NCBI RefSeq assembly: GCF_029714405.1
Contig: NZ_CP121650.1
Location: 4,221,001-4,285,000 of the forward strand
Source: Bradyrhizobium sp. CB82
Lineage (GTDB): Bacteria > Pseudomonadota > Alphaproteobacteria > Rhizobiales > Xanthobacteraceae
Direction of reading: 5' to 3'
DNA: 64,000 bases
The stretch's first letter is position 1. Every line of letters starts with the position of its first letter. The position numbers were made by a program, and so were the translations under genes. Of this stretch, positions 31,423 through 40,502 are shown piece after piece. The notes below the pieces were generated by a model. It was not told where the DNA came from, searched no databases, and saw only the letters and a list, made by a program, of their open reading frames with translations.

Positions 31423-31456
31423 GAGCCGGATGCGGGAAAGCTGCACGTCCGGATCT
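31423..31456 (+). ncRNA. group II intron domain V
   Basis: A 34-base segment starting GAGCCGGATGCGGGAAAG and ending GTCCGGATCT has the length, GAGCC start, GAAA tetraloop, two-base bulge and closing CCGGA/TCCGG stem of domain V, the catalytic heart of group II introns. It lies 18 bases after the maturase tail, the correct position for the 3' end of an intron. Confidence 0.7.
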
Positions 31457-31479
31457 GAGAGGGTTGCGCCTTGCAAGCG

Positions 31480-33176
31480 CGTTGAAGTCTGCCGTCTGCG
31501 ATGACGGCCGCGGCAAAGCCTAGCGAGCAGCCGCGAACCGAGTCTTGCGTGGCGTCCGGTAACGGCCGTTGCGAAGCGTAGACAGGGAGGTTGCAGGCCG
31601 GAATCAAGTGAACGGGAAGATAGCCCCGAAATCGAACGTGATCGGAGTAGCCGACCCTGTCTCTCAAAGGGGAGGGCGGAATCGCAACCCGCGTCATCGC
31701 GAGCGGGCTGAGGTGCTCGCGGGGTTCGTACCGCCAGCATGCAACCAAAGGAAGCAACGTGAACAAGGGAGATCCATCCGGTTCAAGCGCAAGCTTGTAG
31801 GACCTGCCAAGCCGATGAGGTGAGAAGGGTCTGATGACCGGGTGGAAGTCAGACTGACTGATAGTACTCGGAGGTCGGGAGAGCCGACTACATGGGGAAG
31901 CGGTCAGCGGTAGATGAATTGTTCTTGGGCGACATGGGCTCCATTCAACGGGAGTCACGGCCTTCTATTCTAAGAGAAGATCAGCTGACCATGGAAACGA
32001 AACTTGAACAAATAGCAGTGAAAGCTCGGCGCGAGCCAAATCTTCGCTTCACCTCGTTGGCCCATCACATCACGCGCGACCGAGTGCAAAAGAATCTATT
32101 ACAGATTCCGAAGCGCTCCGCCGCCGGGGTGGACGGACAGACGGTGGAGGCGGCGAGGGAGAGCTTCGACGGATGGATCGAGCCGATGCTCCAATCCATC
32201 CACCGACAGGGATATCGGGCGCCGAACATTCGGCGTGTCTATATCCCCAAGCCCGGTAAGACGGAGAAGCGCCCCCTCGGGGTTCCAACTGTCGCCGACC
32301 GGGCCCTCCAGCGCAGCACGGCTGAGGTGTTGTCCGCCATCTACGAGCAGGACTTCTTGCCCAGCTCGTTCGGCGGCAGGCCGAAGCTCAGCGCCCATCA
32401 CGCCTTGGCGACCCTCAATGAGGTCATCGCCGGCGGCATGATCAGCTGGGTGTTGGAGGCGGATTTGAAGAACTTCTTCGGGAGTCTCGATCATGATTGG
32501 GTCCTCCGGTTTGTCGAACATCGAGTCGGTGATCCGCGCCTGATCAGCTTGATCCGGCGCTGGTTGAAAGCGGGCATCTTGGAAGACGGAGCGGTGCATC
32601 CGAGCGAACAAGGGACGCCACAAGGCGGATCGATCAGTGTGCTTTTGAGCAACCTCTACCTTCATTACGTTCTCGACCTCGTTCGAACGCGTGGTGAAGG
32701 GCCGGTTGCGGGGCGAAGCCCGACTGGTGCGCTATATCGACGACTTTGTGATCTGCTTCCAATATCGATCGGACGCCATCCGCGTACAGGAGGCCTTGCG
32801 TCTTCGGTTGGGGAAGTTCGGCCTCACTCTAGAGCCGACCAAGACCAAGTTGGTCGAGTTTGGTCGGTTCGCGCAAAGACACGCGGGCAAACGCGGCAGA
32901 GACCGCCCGGAAACAATCTACTTTCTGGGTCTAACGCTCTATTGCACGCGAAACCAAAGAGGCAACTTCAAGGTTGGGATGCGTACCGAGAAATCTCGGC
33001 TAAGGCGCAGCCTTATGTCTCTGCAGGAGCTGATGCGGCGAATACGGCATTACAAGATCAGTGACCAGGCCGATGAAATCAACGTCGTCCTGCGCGGCCA
33101 CTATGGCTATTACGGCGTCGCCGGAAATCTCCGATTGCTGGGGTACAATTCTCTGCTTTTTTCAAACACGCGTTGA
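31480..33176 (+). mobile_element. 5' portion of a group II intron with broken intron-encoded protein
   Basis: From about 31480 to 31891 the sequence has the GC-rich, purine-run texture of intron domains I-IV. It ends with GGAGGTCGGGAGAGCCGACT and ACATGGGGAAGCGG just before the protein start, a typical upstream context of bacterial intron proteins. The reverse transcriptase frame follows. No domain V is found after it. The exact 5' boundary cannot be fixed by eye, and no intact 3' boundary exists on this side. Confidence 0.7.
31892..33176 (+). pseudogene. ltrA: group II intron reverse transcriptase, frameshifted and truncated
   Basis: The first part has RT0-RT5 blocks: RSAAGVDGQTVEAARESFDG, RRVYIPKPGKTEKRPLGVPT, VLEADLKNFFGSLDHDWVLR and GTPQGGSISVLLSNLYLHYV. 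Near 32681 the frame breaks (about two bases missing after LHYVLDL). The catalytic YIDDFVICF block and the thumb continue in another frame, ending LRGHYGYYGVAGN before unrelated residues and a stop at 33176. The maturase tail is missing here but a matching tail sits upstream at 31231-31404. It is not functional as read. Confidence 0.85.
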
Positions 33177-33215
33177 TATCGTTGAATCATCAAGCAGGTT
33201 TTGATTCCGCCATTC

Positions 33216-33243
33216 GGAGGTTCGATCCCTCCCGCCCCAGCCA
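33216..33243 (+). other. 3' end of a tRNA or tmRNA gene (attachment-site remnant)
   Basis: GGAGG-TTCGATC-CCTCC forms a perfect T arm with a 7-base loop. It is followed by a 7-base acceptor strand CGCCCCA, a discriminator G and an encoded CCA. The geometry is exact, but the 5' parts are absent; the upstream sequence belongs to the broken intron. Such 3' ends are the usual target and product of island or phage integration. Whether it comes from a tRNA or from ssrA cannot be decided here. Confidence 0.6.
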
Positions 33244-33401
33244 TTTGATTTTACAGGAGAAATTCTCCTTCTTGGTGGCGTCATTTGGAAATGGCGGAGT
33301 CCGCTGCCCATTGAAGAAGAGGCGGCAATTTCGTGGGAGCATCGGGAGAGCGATTTCTTGGCTAATGCGCCACTATCTCACCAAGACGCCGGGCGAGGAG
33401 G

Positions 33402-33626
33402 CCTAGTCTTCGGCCGGAGATCTTTTCCGATGCGATGAATCCCGCAGCGTTCGTAGGCCGCCGCAAACTGCTGGGCGGTCCGGCTCACGAGGCGATCAGT
33501 CGCGAGGTGAAGACGGCGCGTGGCAAGGTCGATGCCGACGCACGGCTGTTAGACGGTTTGGAGGAACAGGTGGAGCGCGCTCATGCGGCGCTGGAGCAGG
33601 CAATATCCGTCTTCGCCGCTGGTTGA
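33402..33626 (+). pseudogene. C-terminal fragment of an argininosuccinate-lyase-like protein
   Basis: The frame reads LRPEIFSDAMNPAAFVGRRK and then LLGGPAHEAISREVKTARGK, and ends QAISVFAAG. The xGGPAxExx block followed by a long helix matches the C-terminal end of ArgH-type lyases of the fumarase superfamily. The catalytic domain is missing. The stop lies 24 bases before the LysR gene on the other strand. The stretch from 33244 to 33401 holds nothing I recognise. Confidence 0.4.
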
Positions 33627-33649
33627 AGATGGATCAGCCTTGCGAAATA

Positions 33650-34534
33650 TCAGTCCAGTTGGCGGCTTGCTTGGCGAACTTCGTTCAGGAATGCCTTGGC
33701 CAAACGCGACAAGGGCTCAGCTTCCGACCACAACATGTAGGCGATTGCGAGCGTCCTGGGCGTGAAGGGGCGGACAATCAGGCCGTTGCTGCTTTGACGT
33801 GGCGAGAATGGATCGACGACGGCCGCGCCGACCCCGGCGGCCGCCAGAACGCAGGCCGTGTTGCAGTATCGCACCTCGACCGTCGGTTGGAATGGCGCTC
33901 CGGCGTCCGCAAAACTGTTGCGCACGGCTTCGCCCAGTCGCGTTCCGCGCTCCAATCCGATCAGGGGCAAGCCGACAAGATCGGTCGCGGAGATCATCGG
34001 CCGTTCGGCAAGGGGATGGCGAGGCGGCAGCACGCAAACCATTTCACCGGTGTGAACCACCTCGTGCGCAATGCCCGGATGATGCGAAAGACCGAGCGCA
34101 AAGCCGAGCTCAGCGACGTGGCTGAGCACGCCTTCGATAATGCCTTCATAGCGTCGCACGTCGAAGAACATCCGTGTCTGGGGACGACGCTGCAGGAAGC
34201 CCGAAAGCGCAGGCGGAATGACGCTGTAGGCGAGCGGCGGAGTGGCCACGATCGACAAATGTCCCGACCGGTTTTCCCGCAAGTCCCGCACGCGACTTTC
34301 GAGTTTGGCGTGCAGCGCAAAGATCGCTTCGCTCTCCTTGTAGAGCGCCATCGCCTCGACGGTCGGAAACAGCCGGTTGTTGACCCGCTCGAACAGCGCG
34401 AAGCCCGCCTGTGCCTCCATGGTCTTCAGCGCGTTGCTGACCGCAGGCTGCGACAATGCCAGCTCGTCCGCCGCCGCGACCGTTGTCCGATGGCGAATGA
34501 CCGCACGAAGGATCTCGAGTTGACGCAGATTCAT
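33650..34534 (-). CDS. LysR-family transcriptional regulator
   Basis: This 294-residue regulator has the winged helix-turn-helix at residues 1-60 (MNLRQLEILRAVIRHRTTVA, then LALSQPAVSNALKTMEAQ) and a two-lobed effector domain. It is divergent from the N-carbamoyl hydrolase gene and probably controls the hydantoin cluster in response to a substrate. I chose ATG 34534 because the LysR core begins there; 14 extra residues from 34576 are not family-like. Confidence 0.93.
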   Translation of the reverse strand: MNLRQLEILRAVIRHRTTVAAADELALSQPAVSNALKTMEAQAGFALFERVNNRLFPTVEAMALYKESEAIFALHAKLESRVRDLRENRSGHLSIVATPPLAYSVIPPALSGFLQRRPQTRMFFDVRRYEGIIEGVLSHVAELGFALGLSHHPGIAHEVVHTGEMVCVLPPRHPLAERPMISATDLVGLPLIGLERGTRLGEAVRNSFADAGAPFQPTVEVRYCNTACVLAAAGVGAAVVDPFSPRQSSNGLIVRPFTPRTLAIAYMLWSEAEPLSRLAKAFLNEVRQASRQLD

Positions 34535-34564
34535 ATAAATCCAGATTATACTCTCGGCCAAAAT

Positions 34565-34581
34565 ATCATAGCGCAAATGAT
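34565..34581. promoter_or_regulatory. dyad in the LysR/hydrolase divergent promoter
   Basis: ATCAT-N7-ATGAT is a 17-bp dyad, the size of LysR-type sites. A second one, TATAA-N7-TTATA, lies at 34534-34550 and overlaps the LysR start codon. Both sit in the AT-rich 147-base spacer between the regulator and the hydrolase gene. Autoregulation and activation of the cluster are inferred. Confidence 0.4.
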
Positions 34582-34681
34582 TGCATTAGGCGCCACGATT
34601 CCGCGTAATGGCCGCGGATTTGCACGCTGTATCAATCGGTTCTTCGCTTATGAAGGCGGCAGCGCGCACATATTGGAGGCA

Positions 34682-35641
34682 ATGTTGGCCCGTATCCTTC
34701 GCGCTGCCGCCGCCCAGATGGGACCGACGCAAAAAGGGGACTCGCGCAGGGCTACGCTGGCCCGGATGCTCAGGCTGCTGGAAGAGGCAGCCGCGGGCGG
34801 TGCAACCCTTGTGGTCTTTCCCGAGCTCGCCTTCACGACCTTCTTTCCACGCTGGCTCATCGAAGGCGAGGCGCTTGACCGATATTTCGAGCCTGCCATG
34901 CCGAACCCGGCCGTCGCGCCGCTGTTCGAGCGCGCCCGCGCGCTCCGCGTCGGCTTCTACGTCGGCTATGCGGAGCTGACCCCCGATGGCCGTCGCTACA
35001 ATTGCTCCATCCTCGTCGACCGCGACGGCGACATTCTCGGTCGCTATCGCAAGGTGCACCTGCCTGGCTCGGTCGAGCCGCGACTGGGGGCGCGGTACCA
35101 GCAGCTCGAAAAGCGCTATTTCGAATATGGCGACCTCGGCTTTCCGGCCTTCCGCGCGGGATCGGCATGGGCTCATGCAATCATGGGCATGATGATATGC
35201 AACGACCGCCGCTGGCCGGAGTCCTGGCGCGTGCTGGGCTTGCAGGGCGTCGAGCTCGTCTGCATCGGCTACAATTCGGCGGCTTATGATCCAAATGGCG
35301 GCACCACGGAAGATGCAGCACTTCGCACCTTCCATTCGACGCTGGTCACGCAGGCCAATGCCTACATGAACGCGACCTGGGCGATCTCCGTGGCCAAGGC
35401 CGGCGAGGAGGATGGCTCGGGGCTGATCGGCGGCTCCTGCATCGTCGATCCGAACGGCCGCATCGTTGCCCAGGCTGAGACATTGGCGGACGAGGTGATT
35501 GTCGCCGACATCGACCTCGATCTCTGCCGCCAGGGCAAGGACAAGATGTTCAATTTCGCCGCTCATCGGCGGCCAGAGCAGTACAGGGTGATCACCGAAC
35601 GCGCCGGCGTCATCGAGCCGGCCGTACTCGATGCGGATTGA
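34682..35641 (+). CDS. nitrilase-superfamily hydrolase, N-carbamoyl-D-amino-acid-hydrolase-like
   Basis: This 319-residue enzyme would hydrolyse an N-carbamoyl amino acid to the free amino acid, CO2 and ammonia. The catalytic triad is Glu48 (VVFPELAF), Lys124 (RYRKVHLPG) and Cys173 (MMICNDRRWPE). The C-terminal part with FNFAAHRRPEQY matches D-carbamoylases, whose triad is at 47/127/172. The related half-amidases of cyclic-imide degradation share this fold and are an alternative. The ATG at 34682 has GGAGG upstream. The first gene of a long co-directional cluster. Confidence 0.9.
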   Translation: MLARILRAAAAQMGPTQKGDSRRATLARMLRLLEEAAAGGATLVVFPELAFTTFFPRWLIEGEALDRYFEPAMPNPAVAPLFERARALRVGFYVGYAELTPDGRRYNCSILVDRDGDILGRYRKVHLPGSVEPRLGARYQQLEKRYFEYGDLGFPAFRAGSAWAHAIMGMMICNDRRWPESWRVLGLQGVELVCIGYNSAAYDPNGGTTEDAALRTFHSTLVTQANAYMNATWAISVAKAGEEDGSGLIGGSCIVDPNGRIVAQAETLADEVIVADIDLDLCRQGKDKMFNFAAHRRPEQYRVITERAGVIEPAVLDAD

Positions 35642-35681
35642 CGTGATGCAGCCGGTCGCGGCGTCGGCAAAAGGAGCTGAC

Positions 35682-36509
35682 ATGACACGCCTCTCGATTA
35701 TCGTCGGACTAGCCGCGCTTGCCGCCGCGGTCGGAGCGCGGGCAGCCGAGCTCCCGGCGGAGATCAAGCAGTCGGGCGCATTGCGGTTGACGGTCAACTC
35801 GACCTACGCGCCGATGGAGTACCGTGATCCCGCCTCAAATGAGCTCGTCGGGCTCGACATCGACCTTGCCAATGAGATCGCCAAACGGCTCGGTGGCCTC
35901 AAGATCGTGTGGAGCGAAACGCCGTTCGCCGAGCTGATCCCGTCGTTGCAGACTAAGCGCGCCGATTTCATCATCAGCGGGATCTCGGACCGCAGCTCGC
36001 GGCGCGAGACCGCTGACTTCATCGACTATCTGACGACCGGTCCGCAGTTCTTTGTGATGGCGGACAGTGAGGCGAAGGCGGCCACCGATCTCTGCGGCAA
36101 GAAGGTCGGAACGACGCGCAGCACAAGCTTTCCCATCGAGATCGAGAAGTGGAGCAAGCAGAACTGCGAGGCGGGCGGCAAGCCGGCCATCCAGTACGTT
36201 CCGGGCGAGAACTCGATCGATGTTCGTAACCAGCTCAAGCAGGGCCGCATCGACGCCGCCGTGCAGGGCAGCGAAACGCTGCCCTATGCGCAAGCGCAGG
36301 AAGCCGGCAAGTACCGTGTGGTCGGCGAGCCCTTCGCCACCGGCTATCAGGGCATCATGTTCCGCAAGGACGACACGGCCTTGCGCGAAGTCGTCACGGA
36401 AAAGCTCGCGGCCATGATCGCGGATGGCTCCTACAAGAAGATCCTCGACAAATGGGGATTGGGAGCCAACGCCGTGGCCCAGCCCTTGATGAATGCGGCT
36501 CCGCAATGA
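35682..36509 (+). CDS. amino-acid-type ABC binding protein (first of three paralogues)
   Basis: This 275-residue periplasmic protein starts with a signal peptide (MTRLSIIVGLAALAAAVGAR, cut before AAELP). It has the SBP_bac_3 pattern LRLTVNSTYAPMEYRDPASN and GLDIDLANEIAKRLG. A Cys pair (CGKKVG ... QNCEAGG) is shared with its paralogues at 38138 and 44944, as is the GRIDAAVQGSETLPY motif, so the three share a ligand class. The ATG at 35682 has AAGGAG upstream. It overlaps the permease gene by four bases. Confidence 0.93.
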   Translation: MTRLSIIVGLAALAAAVGARAAELPAEIKQSGALRLTVNSTYAPMEYRDPASNELVGLDIDLANEIAKRLGGLKIVWSETPFAELIPSLQTKRADFIISGISDRSSRRETADFIDYLTTGPQFFVMADSEAKAATDLCGKKVGTTRSTSFPIEIEKWSKQNCEAGGKPAIQYVPGENSIDVRNQLKQGRIDAAVQGSETLPYAQAQEAGKYRVVGEPFATGYQGIMFRKDDTALREVVTEKLAAMIADGSYKKILDKWGLGANAVAQPLMNAAPQ

Positions 36510-37363
36510 GGATGGCGCCAACCCTCGCGGAGGGATTTGCAGATCTCTCGCAGATGCAGACCGCACGCGAGCTGCATTGGCGGCGGTGGCTCGCTGCGGC
36601 CGCGATCCTCGTGGTGCTGGCGGCGATCGGCCGGGCCTTCGCCGGCGGCCAGATCGAGTGGTCCTTTGTCAGTCGCTTCCTGACCGCCAAGGTGATCCTT
36701 GAAGGGATCGTCAACACCATGGTGATTGCCGTGCTCGCCATGGCGCTCGGCATTGTGCTGGGCGTGGTGGTCGCGATCATGCGGCTGTCGCCGAATCCGG
36801 TGCTGAAGTCGGTTGCCGCGGGCTATACATGGCTGTTCCGCGGCACGCCGCTGATCCTGCAACTGCTGCTGTGGTTCAACCTCGCGCTGGTGTTCCCGAC
36901 CATCGGCATTCCCGGCCTGTGGACGGCGCGCGCCGTCGACGTCATGACGCCGTTCCTCTCGGCGCTGCTTGGGCTCGGCATCAACCAGGGCGCCTACACG
37001 TCCGAGGTGATGCGGGCCGGCATGCTGTCGGTCGACATCGGACAATATGAGGCGGCGCAGGCGATCGGAATGGGACGGCTGAGTGCGCTTCGCAGGATCA
37101 TCCTGCCGCAAGCGATGCGGGTGGTGATCCCACCGCTCGGCAACGAATTCATCGGCATGGTGAAGGCGACCTCGCTTGCCAGCGTGATCCAGTATCCGGA
37201 GGTGCTGCACAACGCCGAGAACATCTATTACGCCAATTCACGCGTGATCGAGCTGCTGATCGTTGCCGGTCTCTGGTATCTGCTGGTCGTGTCGATCCTG
37301 ACGCCGTTGCAGATGCTGCTCGAACGTCGTTTTGCCCGCGGCACCATGCAGTTCGCCCGATGA
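36506..37363 (+). CDS. amino-acid-type ABC permease
   Basis: This 285-residue inner-membrane subunit has an extra N-terminal segment before the usual five helices. [17 protein letters not shown] and the EAA loop [20 protein letters not shown] are clear. It starts at ATG 36506 inside the stop region of the binding-protein gene (ATGA overlap), and its own end overlaps the ATPase start. As the only permease of the cluster, it may serve all three binding proteins as a homodimer. Confidence 0.94.
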   Translation: MRMAPTLAEGFADLSQMQTARELHWRRWLAAAAILVVLAAIGRAFAGGQIEWSFVSRFLTAKVILEGIVNTMVIAVLAMALGIVLGVVVAIMRLSPNPVLKSVAAGYTWLFRGTPLILQLLLWFNLALVFPTIGIPGLWTARAVDVMTPFLSALLGLGINQGAYTSEVMRAGMLSVDIGQYEAAQAIGMGRLSALRRIILPQAMRVVIPPLGNEFIGMVKATSLASVIQYPEVLHNAENIYYANSRVIELLIVAGLWYLLVVSILTPLQMLLERRFARGTMQFAR

Positions 37364-38124
37364 CAAAACCCCTCGTCGCGATCCGGTCCGTCAGCAAGAA
37401 TTTTGGAGAGTTTCAGGCTCTCAAAGCCGTCTCGCTGGACGTCTGGGCAGGCGAGGTGATGTGCCTGATCGGGGCGTCCGGTTCGGGCAAGACGACGCTG
37501 CTCCGCTGCATCAATCAGCTCACCACGATCGACAGCGGCGGCATCTGGCTCGACGGCGAGCTGCTCGGCGTGCGCGAGGACGGCGGGCGGTTGCGCCGCC
37601 TGACCGAGCGCCAGATCGCGCGGCAGCGCCTCAAGACCGGCATGGTATTTCAACGTTTCAATCTCTTTCCGCACAAGACGGCGTTGGAAAATATCACCGA
37701 GGGCCCGCTGCAGGTGCAGGGCCGCAAATCCGACGAGGTGCGCGCCGAGGCGATGGAGCTGTTGCGACGCGTCGGACTTTCGGCGAAGGCGGATGCCTAT
37801 CCTGCGCAGCTCTCCGGCGGCCAGCAGCAGCGCGTTGCGATCGCCCGGGCGCTGGCGATGAAGCCGATGCTGATGCTGTTCGACGAGCCGACCAGCGCGC
37901 TCGATCCGGAGCTCGTCGGCGAGGTGCTTGCAGTCATGAAGGAGCTCGCACAGAGCGGCATGACCATGATGGTGGTGACGCATGAGCTCGGCTTTGCGCG
38001 CGAGGTCGCTGACCGCGTCGTCTACATGGATCATGGCACGATCGTCGAGTCCGGGACGGCATCGGACGTTCTCGGTGCGCCCCGCGAGGCGCGCACCAGG
38101 GCCTTTCTTTCTGCGGTGATCTGA
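37360..38124 (+). CDS. amino-acid-type ABC transporter ATPase
   Basis: This 254-residue ATPase carries Walker [10 protein letters not shown] near residue 38, signature LSGGQQQR, Walker [15 protein letters not shown] and switch VVTHELGFA. It overlaps the permease gene by four bases (ATGA). Together with the permease and the binding proteins it forms one importer for the ureide or amino-acid derivative processed by the cluster enzymes. Confidence 0.96.
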   Translation: MTKPLVAIRSVSKNFGEFQALKAVSLDVWAGEVMCLIGASGSGKTTLLRCINQLTTIDSGGIWLDGELLGVREDGGRLRRLTERQIARQRLKTGMVFQRFNLFPHKTALENITEGPLQVQGRKSDEVRAEAMELLRRVGLSAKADAYPAQLSGGQQQRVAIARALAMKPMLMLFDEPTSALDPELVGEVLAVMKELAQSGMTMMVVTHELGFAREVADRVVYMDHGTIVESGTASDVLGAPREARTRAFLSAVI

Positions 38125-38137
38125 TGAGGGCGATTGG

Positions 38138-38956
38138 ATGATCAGGCTGACTGTTGTTGCGTTGGTGTTCGGATGGGCCATGGCAAATTCTGCGATGGCG
38201 ATCGAGTTGCCTGCGGAAATCACCAAGCGGGGCAGCATCAGGGTTGCCATCGTGCCGAACTATCCGCCGCTGGAGTTCCGCGATCCCGCCACCAGCGCCC
38301 TGTCCGGCTTTGACGTCGAGCTTGGCGAGGCGTTGGGCCGCAAGCTCGGCGTCAAGATCGAGTGGCAGGAGACGAGCTTCGATCAGTTCATGTCGTCGAT
38401 TGCGACCGGGAGGGTGGACGCCGTCCTGTCCGGCATGAGCGACTATGCGAGCCGGCACGAAACCGCGACCTTCGTCGATTATCTGCGCAGCGGCCCGCAT
38501 TTCTTCGTCCAGCAGTCGCATGCGGCCGAGTTCAAGGATACGGCCGCGCTCTGCGGCAAGAAGGTTGGCGCCAGCCGCCGGACCAGTTTCCCGGTGCAGG
38601 TCGCCGCATGGAGCGAGGCGCATTGCGGCAGCAATCCGATTCAGTTCGTCGGCACCGACGGTTCGGCCGATGCCCGAACCCAGCTCAGGCAGGGGCGCAT
38701 CGACGCCGCCGTCCAGGGCAGCGAGACGCTGCCCTACATCATGGACCTCGAGCCCGGAGCCTATGCACCGGTCGGCACGATGTTCGCGCCCGGATTTACC
38801 GGGATTGCCCTGCCCGTCAAGGAGAAGGCACTGCAGCAGGCGATGGCGGAAGCGGTCGACGCGCTGATCGCCGATGGCACCTATCGTGCCCTGCTTGCAA
38901 AGTGGAAATTGAACGGCAACGGAATAGAGAAGGCGACCATCAATGCTGGACAGTAA
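38138..38956 (+). CDS. amino-acid-type ABC binding protein (second paralogue)
   Basis: This 272-residue periplasmic protein has a signal peptide (LTVVALVFGWAMANSAMA). It shares IRVAIVPNYPPLEFRDPATS, the CGKKVGASRRTSFP segment and GRIDAAVQGSETLPY with the proteins at 35682 and 44944. It lies 13 bases after the ATPase gene and overlaps the next gene by 14 bases. Having two tandem binding proteins in one operon suggests different ligands or affinities for the same transporter. Confidence 0.93.
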   Translation: MIRLTVVALVFGWAMANSAMAIELPAEITKRGSIRVAIVPNYPPLEFRDPATSALSGFDVELGEALGRKLGVKIEWQETSFDQFMSSIATGRVDAVLSGMSDYASRHETATFVDYLRSGPHFFVQQSHAAEFKDTAALCGKKVGASRRTSFPVQVAAWSEAHCGSNPIQFVGTDGSADARTQLRQGRIDAAVQGSETLPYIMDLEPGAYAPVGTMFAPGFTGIALPVKEKALQQAMAEAVDALIADGTYRALLAKWKLNGNGIEKATINAGQ

Positions 38957-39827
38957 AGCACTCGCAAGCATCCCGCTCGTCCCGGCGAATATCGCGGACC
39001 CGGCGCCGGACTATCCCTGGCCAAAACCCTACACGTCAGCGATGTTCCTGTCGTTCGACGTGGACGCGGAAAGTGCGTGGACCAGCAAGGACGCTGTGCA
39101 TGCGCAGCGCCTCATCACCATGAGCTATGGCGGCTATGAGGCGCGCGTCGGCACGCCGAAACTCCTGGAGCTGCTGAGCCAACTGGACCTGAAGGCCACG
39201 TTCTTCGTCACCGGCTGGTCGGTCGATGCGCATCCGGCGATGGCCGAGGCCATTCTCAAGGCCGGGCACGAGATCGGCCATCATGGCTATCACCATCTCT
39301 TGCCCGACCCCGGCGATCCGTGGATCGAGGAGGAGCTGGAGCGCGGCTTTGAGGCGCTGAAGCGCCGGCTTGGTGTCAAGCCGATCGGCTACCGCGCACC
39401 TTATGGCGAATTCACCGAGGAATTGCGCGCGGCGCTGGTGCGCCATGGCATCGTCTACACCTCCTCGTTCCGCGACGACGTGCGGCCCTATCGCCATCGC
39501 CTCGCGGACGGGAAGCCGGGAACGATCGAGCTTCCGGTGACCGCGAGCTATGACGACTGGATGCATGGCCTGTCCGCCCGCTTCAGCCCACGCTCGATCT
39601 TCCCCAAGGAGCACGTGCTCTCGATCTGGAAGGATGAGCTCGACGAGGTCAGGGATTGGGGCGCGATGGTGACAACCGTGCTGCATCCGCAATGCAGCGG
39701 CCGTCCGATGCGGCTGCGCCTGCTGCGAGAGTTCCTGACCTATGCCAAATCGTGCCCGGATCTGTGGATCACGACCGGCGAAGCGATCGCGGCGAACTTC
39801 CAGCGCCATGAGGCCGGCAACCGTTGA
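38943..39827 (+). CDS. polysaccharide-deacetylase-fold hydrolase (PuuE allantoinase / cyclic imidase type)
   Basis: This 294-residue NodB-fold enzyme has the metal-binding SFDVDAES near residue 38 and the histidine-rich GHEIGHHGYHHLLPDPGD near 97. YRAPYGEFTEELR follows. In this length class the known members open cyclic amides, as in PuuE allantoinase and cyclic imide hydrolase, rather than act on polysaccharide. There is no signal peptide, in line with a cytosolic ring-opening role. It sits between the transport genes and hydantoin racemase, which supports the ureide or imide assignment. Confidence 0.85.
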   Translation: MLDSKALASIPLVPANIADPAPDYPWPKPYTSAMFLSFDVDAESAWTSKDAVHAQRLITMSYGGYEARVGTPKLLELLSQLDLKATFFVTGWSVDAHPAMAEAILKAGHEIGHHGYHHLLPDPGDPWIEEELERGFEALKRRLGVKPIGYRAPYGEFTEELRAALVRHGIVYTSSFRDDVRPYRHRLADGKPGTIELPVTASYDDWMHGLSARFSPRSIFPKEHVLSIWKDELDEVRDWGAMVTTVLHPQCSGRPMRLRLLREFLTYAKSCPDLWITTGEAIAANFQRHEAGNR

Positions 39828-39835
39828 GCAGCGCC

Positions 39836-40492
39836 ATGACCCGCCGTCGCATCCTGACGATCAATCCGAATTCTTCCGCGGCGGTCACGGCGGCAATCGA
39901 TGACGCCGTCGCGCCGTTGCGGATTGCGGGTGGCCCGGAGATTGTGGTGGTCGGTTTGGCCGAGGGGCCGCCCAGCATCACCTCGCAACGCGATGCCGAC
40001 AGCGTCGTCATGCCGCTGGCTGGCCGCATCGCGCGCGACGATGCGGACGCATTCGTGATCGCCTGCTTCAGCGATCCCGGCCTGCATGCGGCGCGGGAGG
40101 CGGCGGGCAGCCGGCCGGTGATGGGCATCGCCGAGTGGGGCATCTTGCGCGCGCTGACGCTAGGCGAGCGGTTCGGCATCATCGCGCTGTCGCCGTCGAG
40201 CATCGGTCGCCAACAGCGGATGGTGCGGCAGATCGGCGTCGACGGCCGCTATGCCGGAAGCTGGTCGGTCGGCGCCAGTGCCGCGGAGACGGCCGGCGCT
40301 GATATCCGCGACAGGTTGATCGAGGCGGGCCGGGCGCTGGTCGCGCAGCGTGGCGCCGATGTCGTCGTGATGGGGTGCGCGGGCATGGCCTCGCATCGAT
40401 CCGCGATCGAACAGGCGATCGGCGTTCCCGTCGTCGAGCCGGCGCAGCAGGCGGTCGCGGCCGCGATCGGCGCCGTCTTGCTGAAATCATGA
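39836..40492 (+). CDS. hyuA: Asp/Glu/hydantoin racemase family protein
   Basis: This 218-residue racemase inverts the C5 centre of 5-substituted hydantoins or a related substrate by a two-cysteine mechanism. The cysteines are at residue 77 (VIACFSDPGLHAARE) and 181 (VVMGCAGMASH), the positions known from hydantoin racemase. The N-terminal TINPNSSAAVT is a family mark. A TTG at 39824 overlapping the previous stop would add four residues and may be used for coupling; I list the ATG at 39836. Confidence 0.88.
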   Translation: MTRRRILTINPNSSAAVTAAIDDAVAPLRIAGGPEIVVVGLAEGPPSITSQRDADSVVMPLAGRIARDDADAFVIACFSDPGLHAAREAAGSRPVMGIAEWGILRALTLGERFGIIALSPSSIGRQQRMVRQIGVDGRYAGSWSVGASAAETAGADIRDRLIEAGRALVAQRGADVVVMGCAGMASHRSAIEQAIGVPVVEPAQQAVAAAIGAVLLKS

Positions 40493-40502
40493 AAGGCTGA
40501 CG

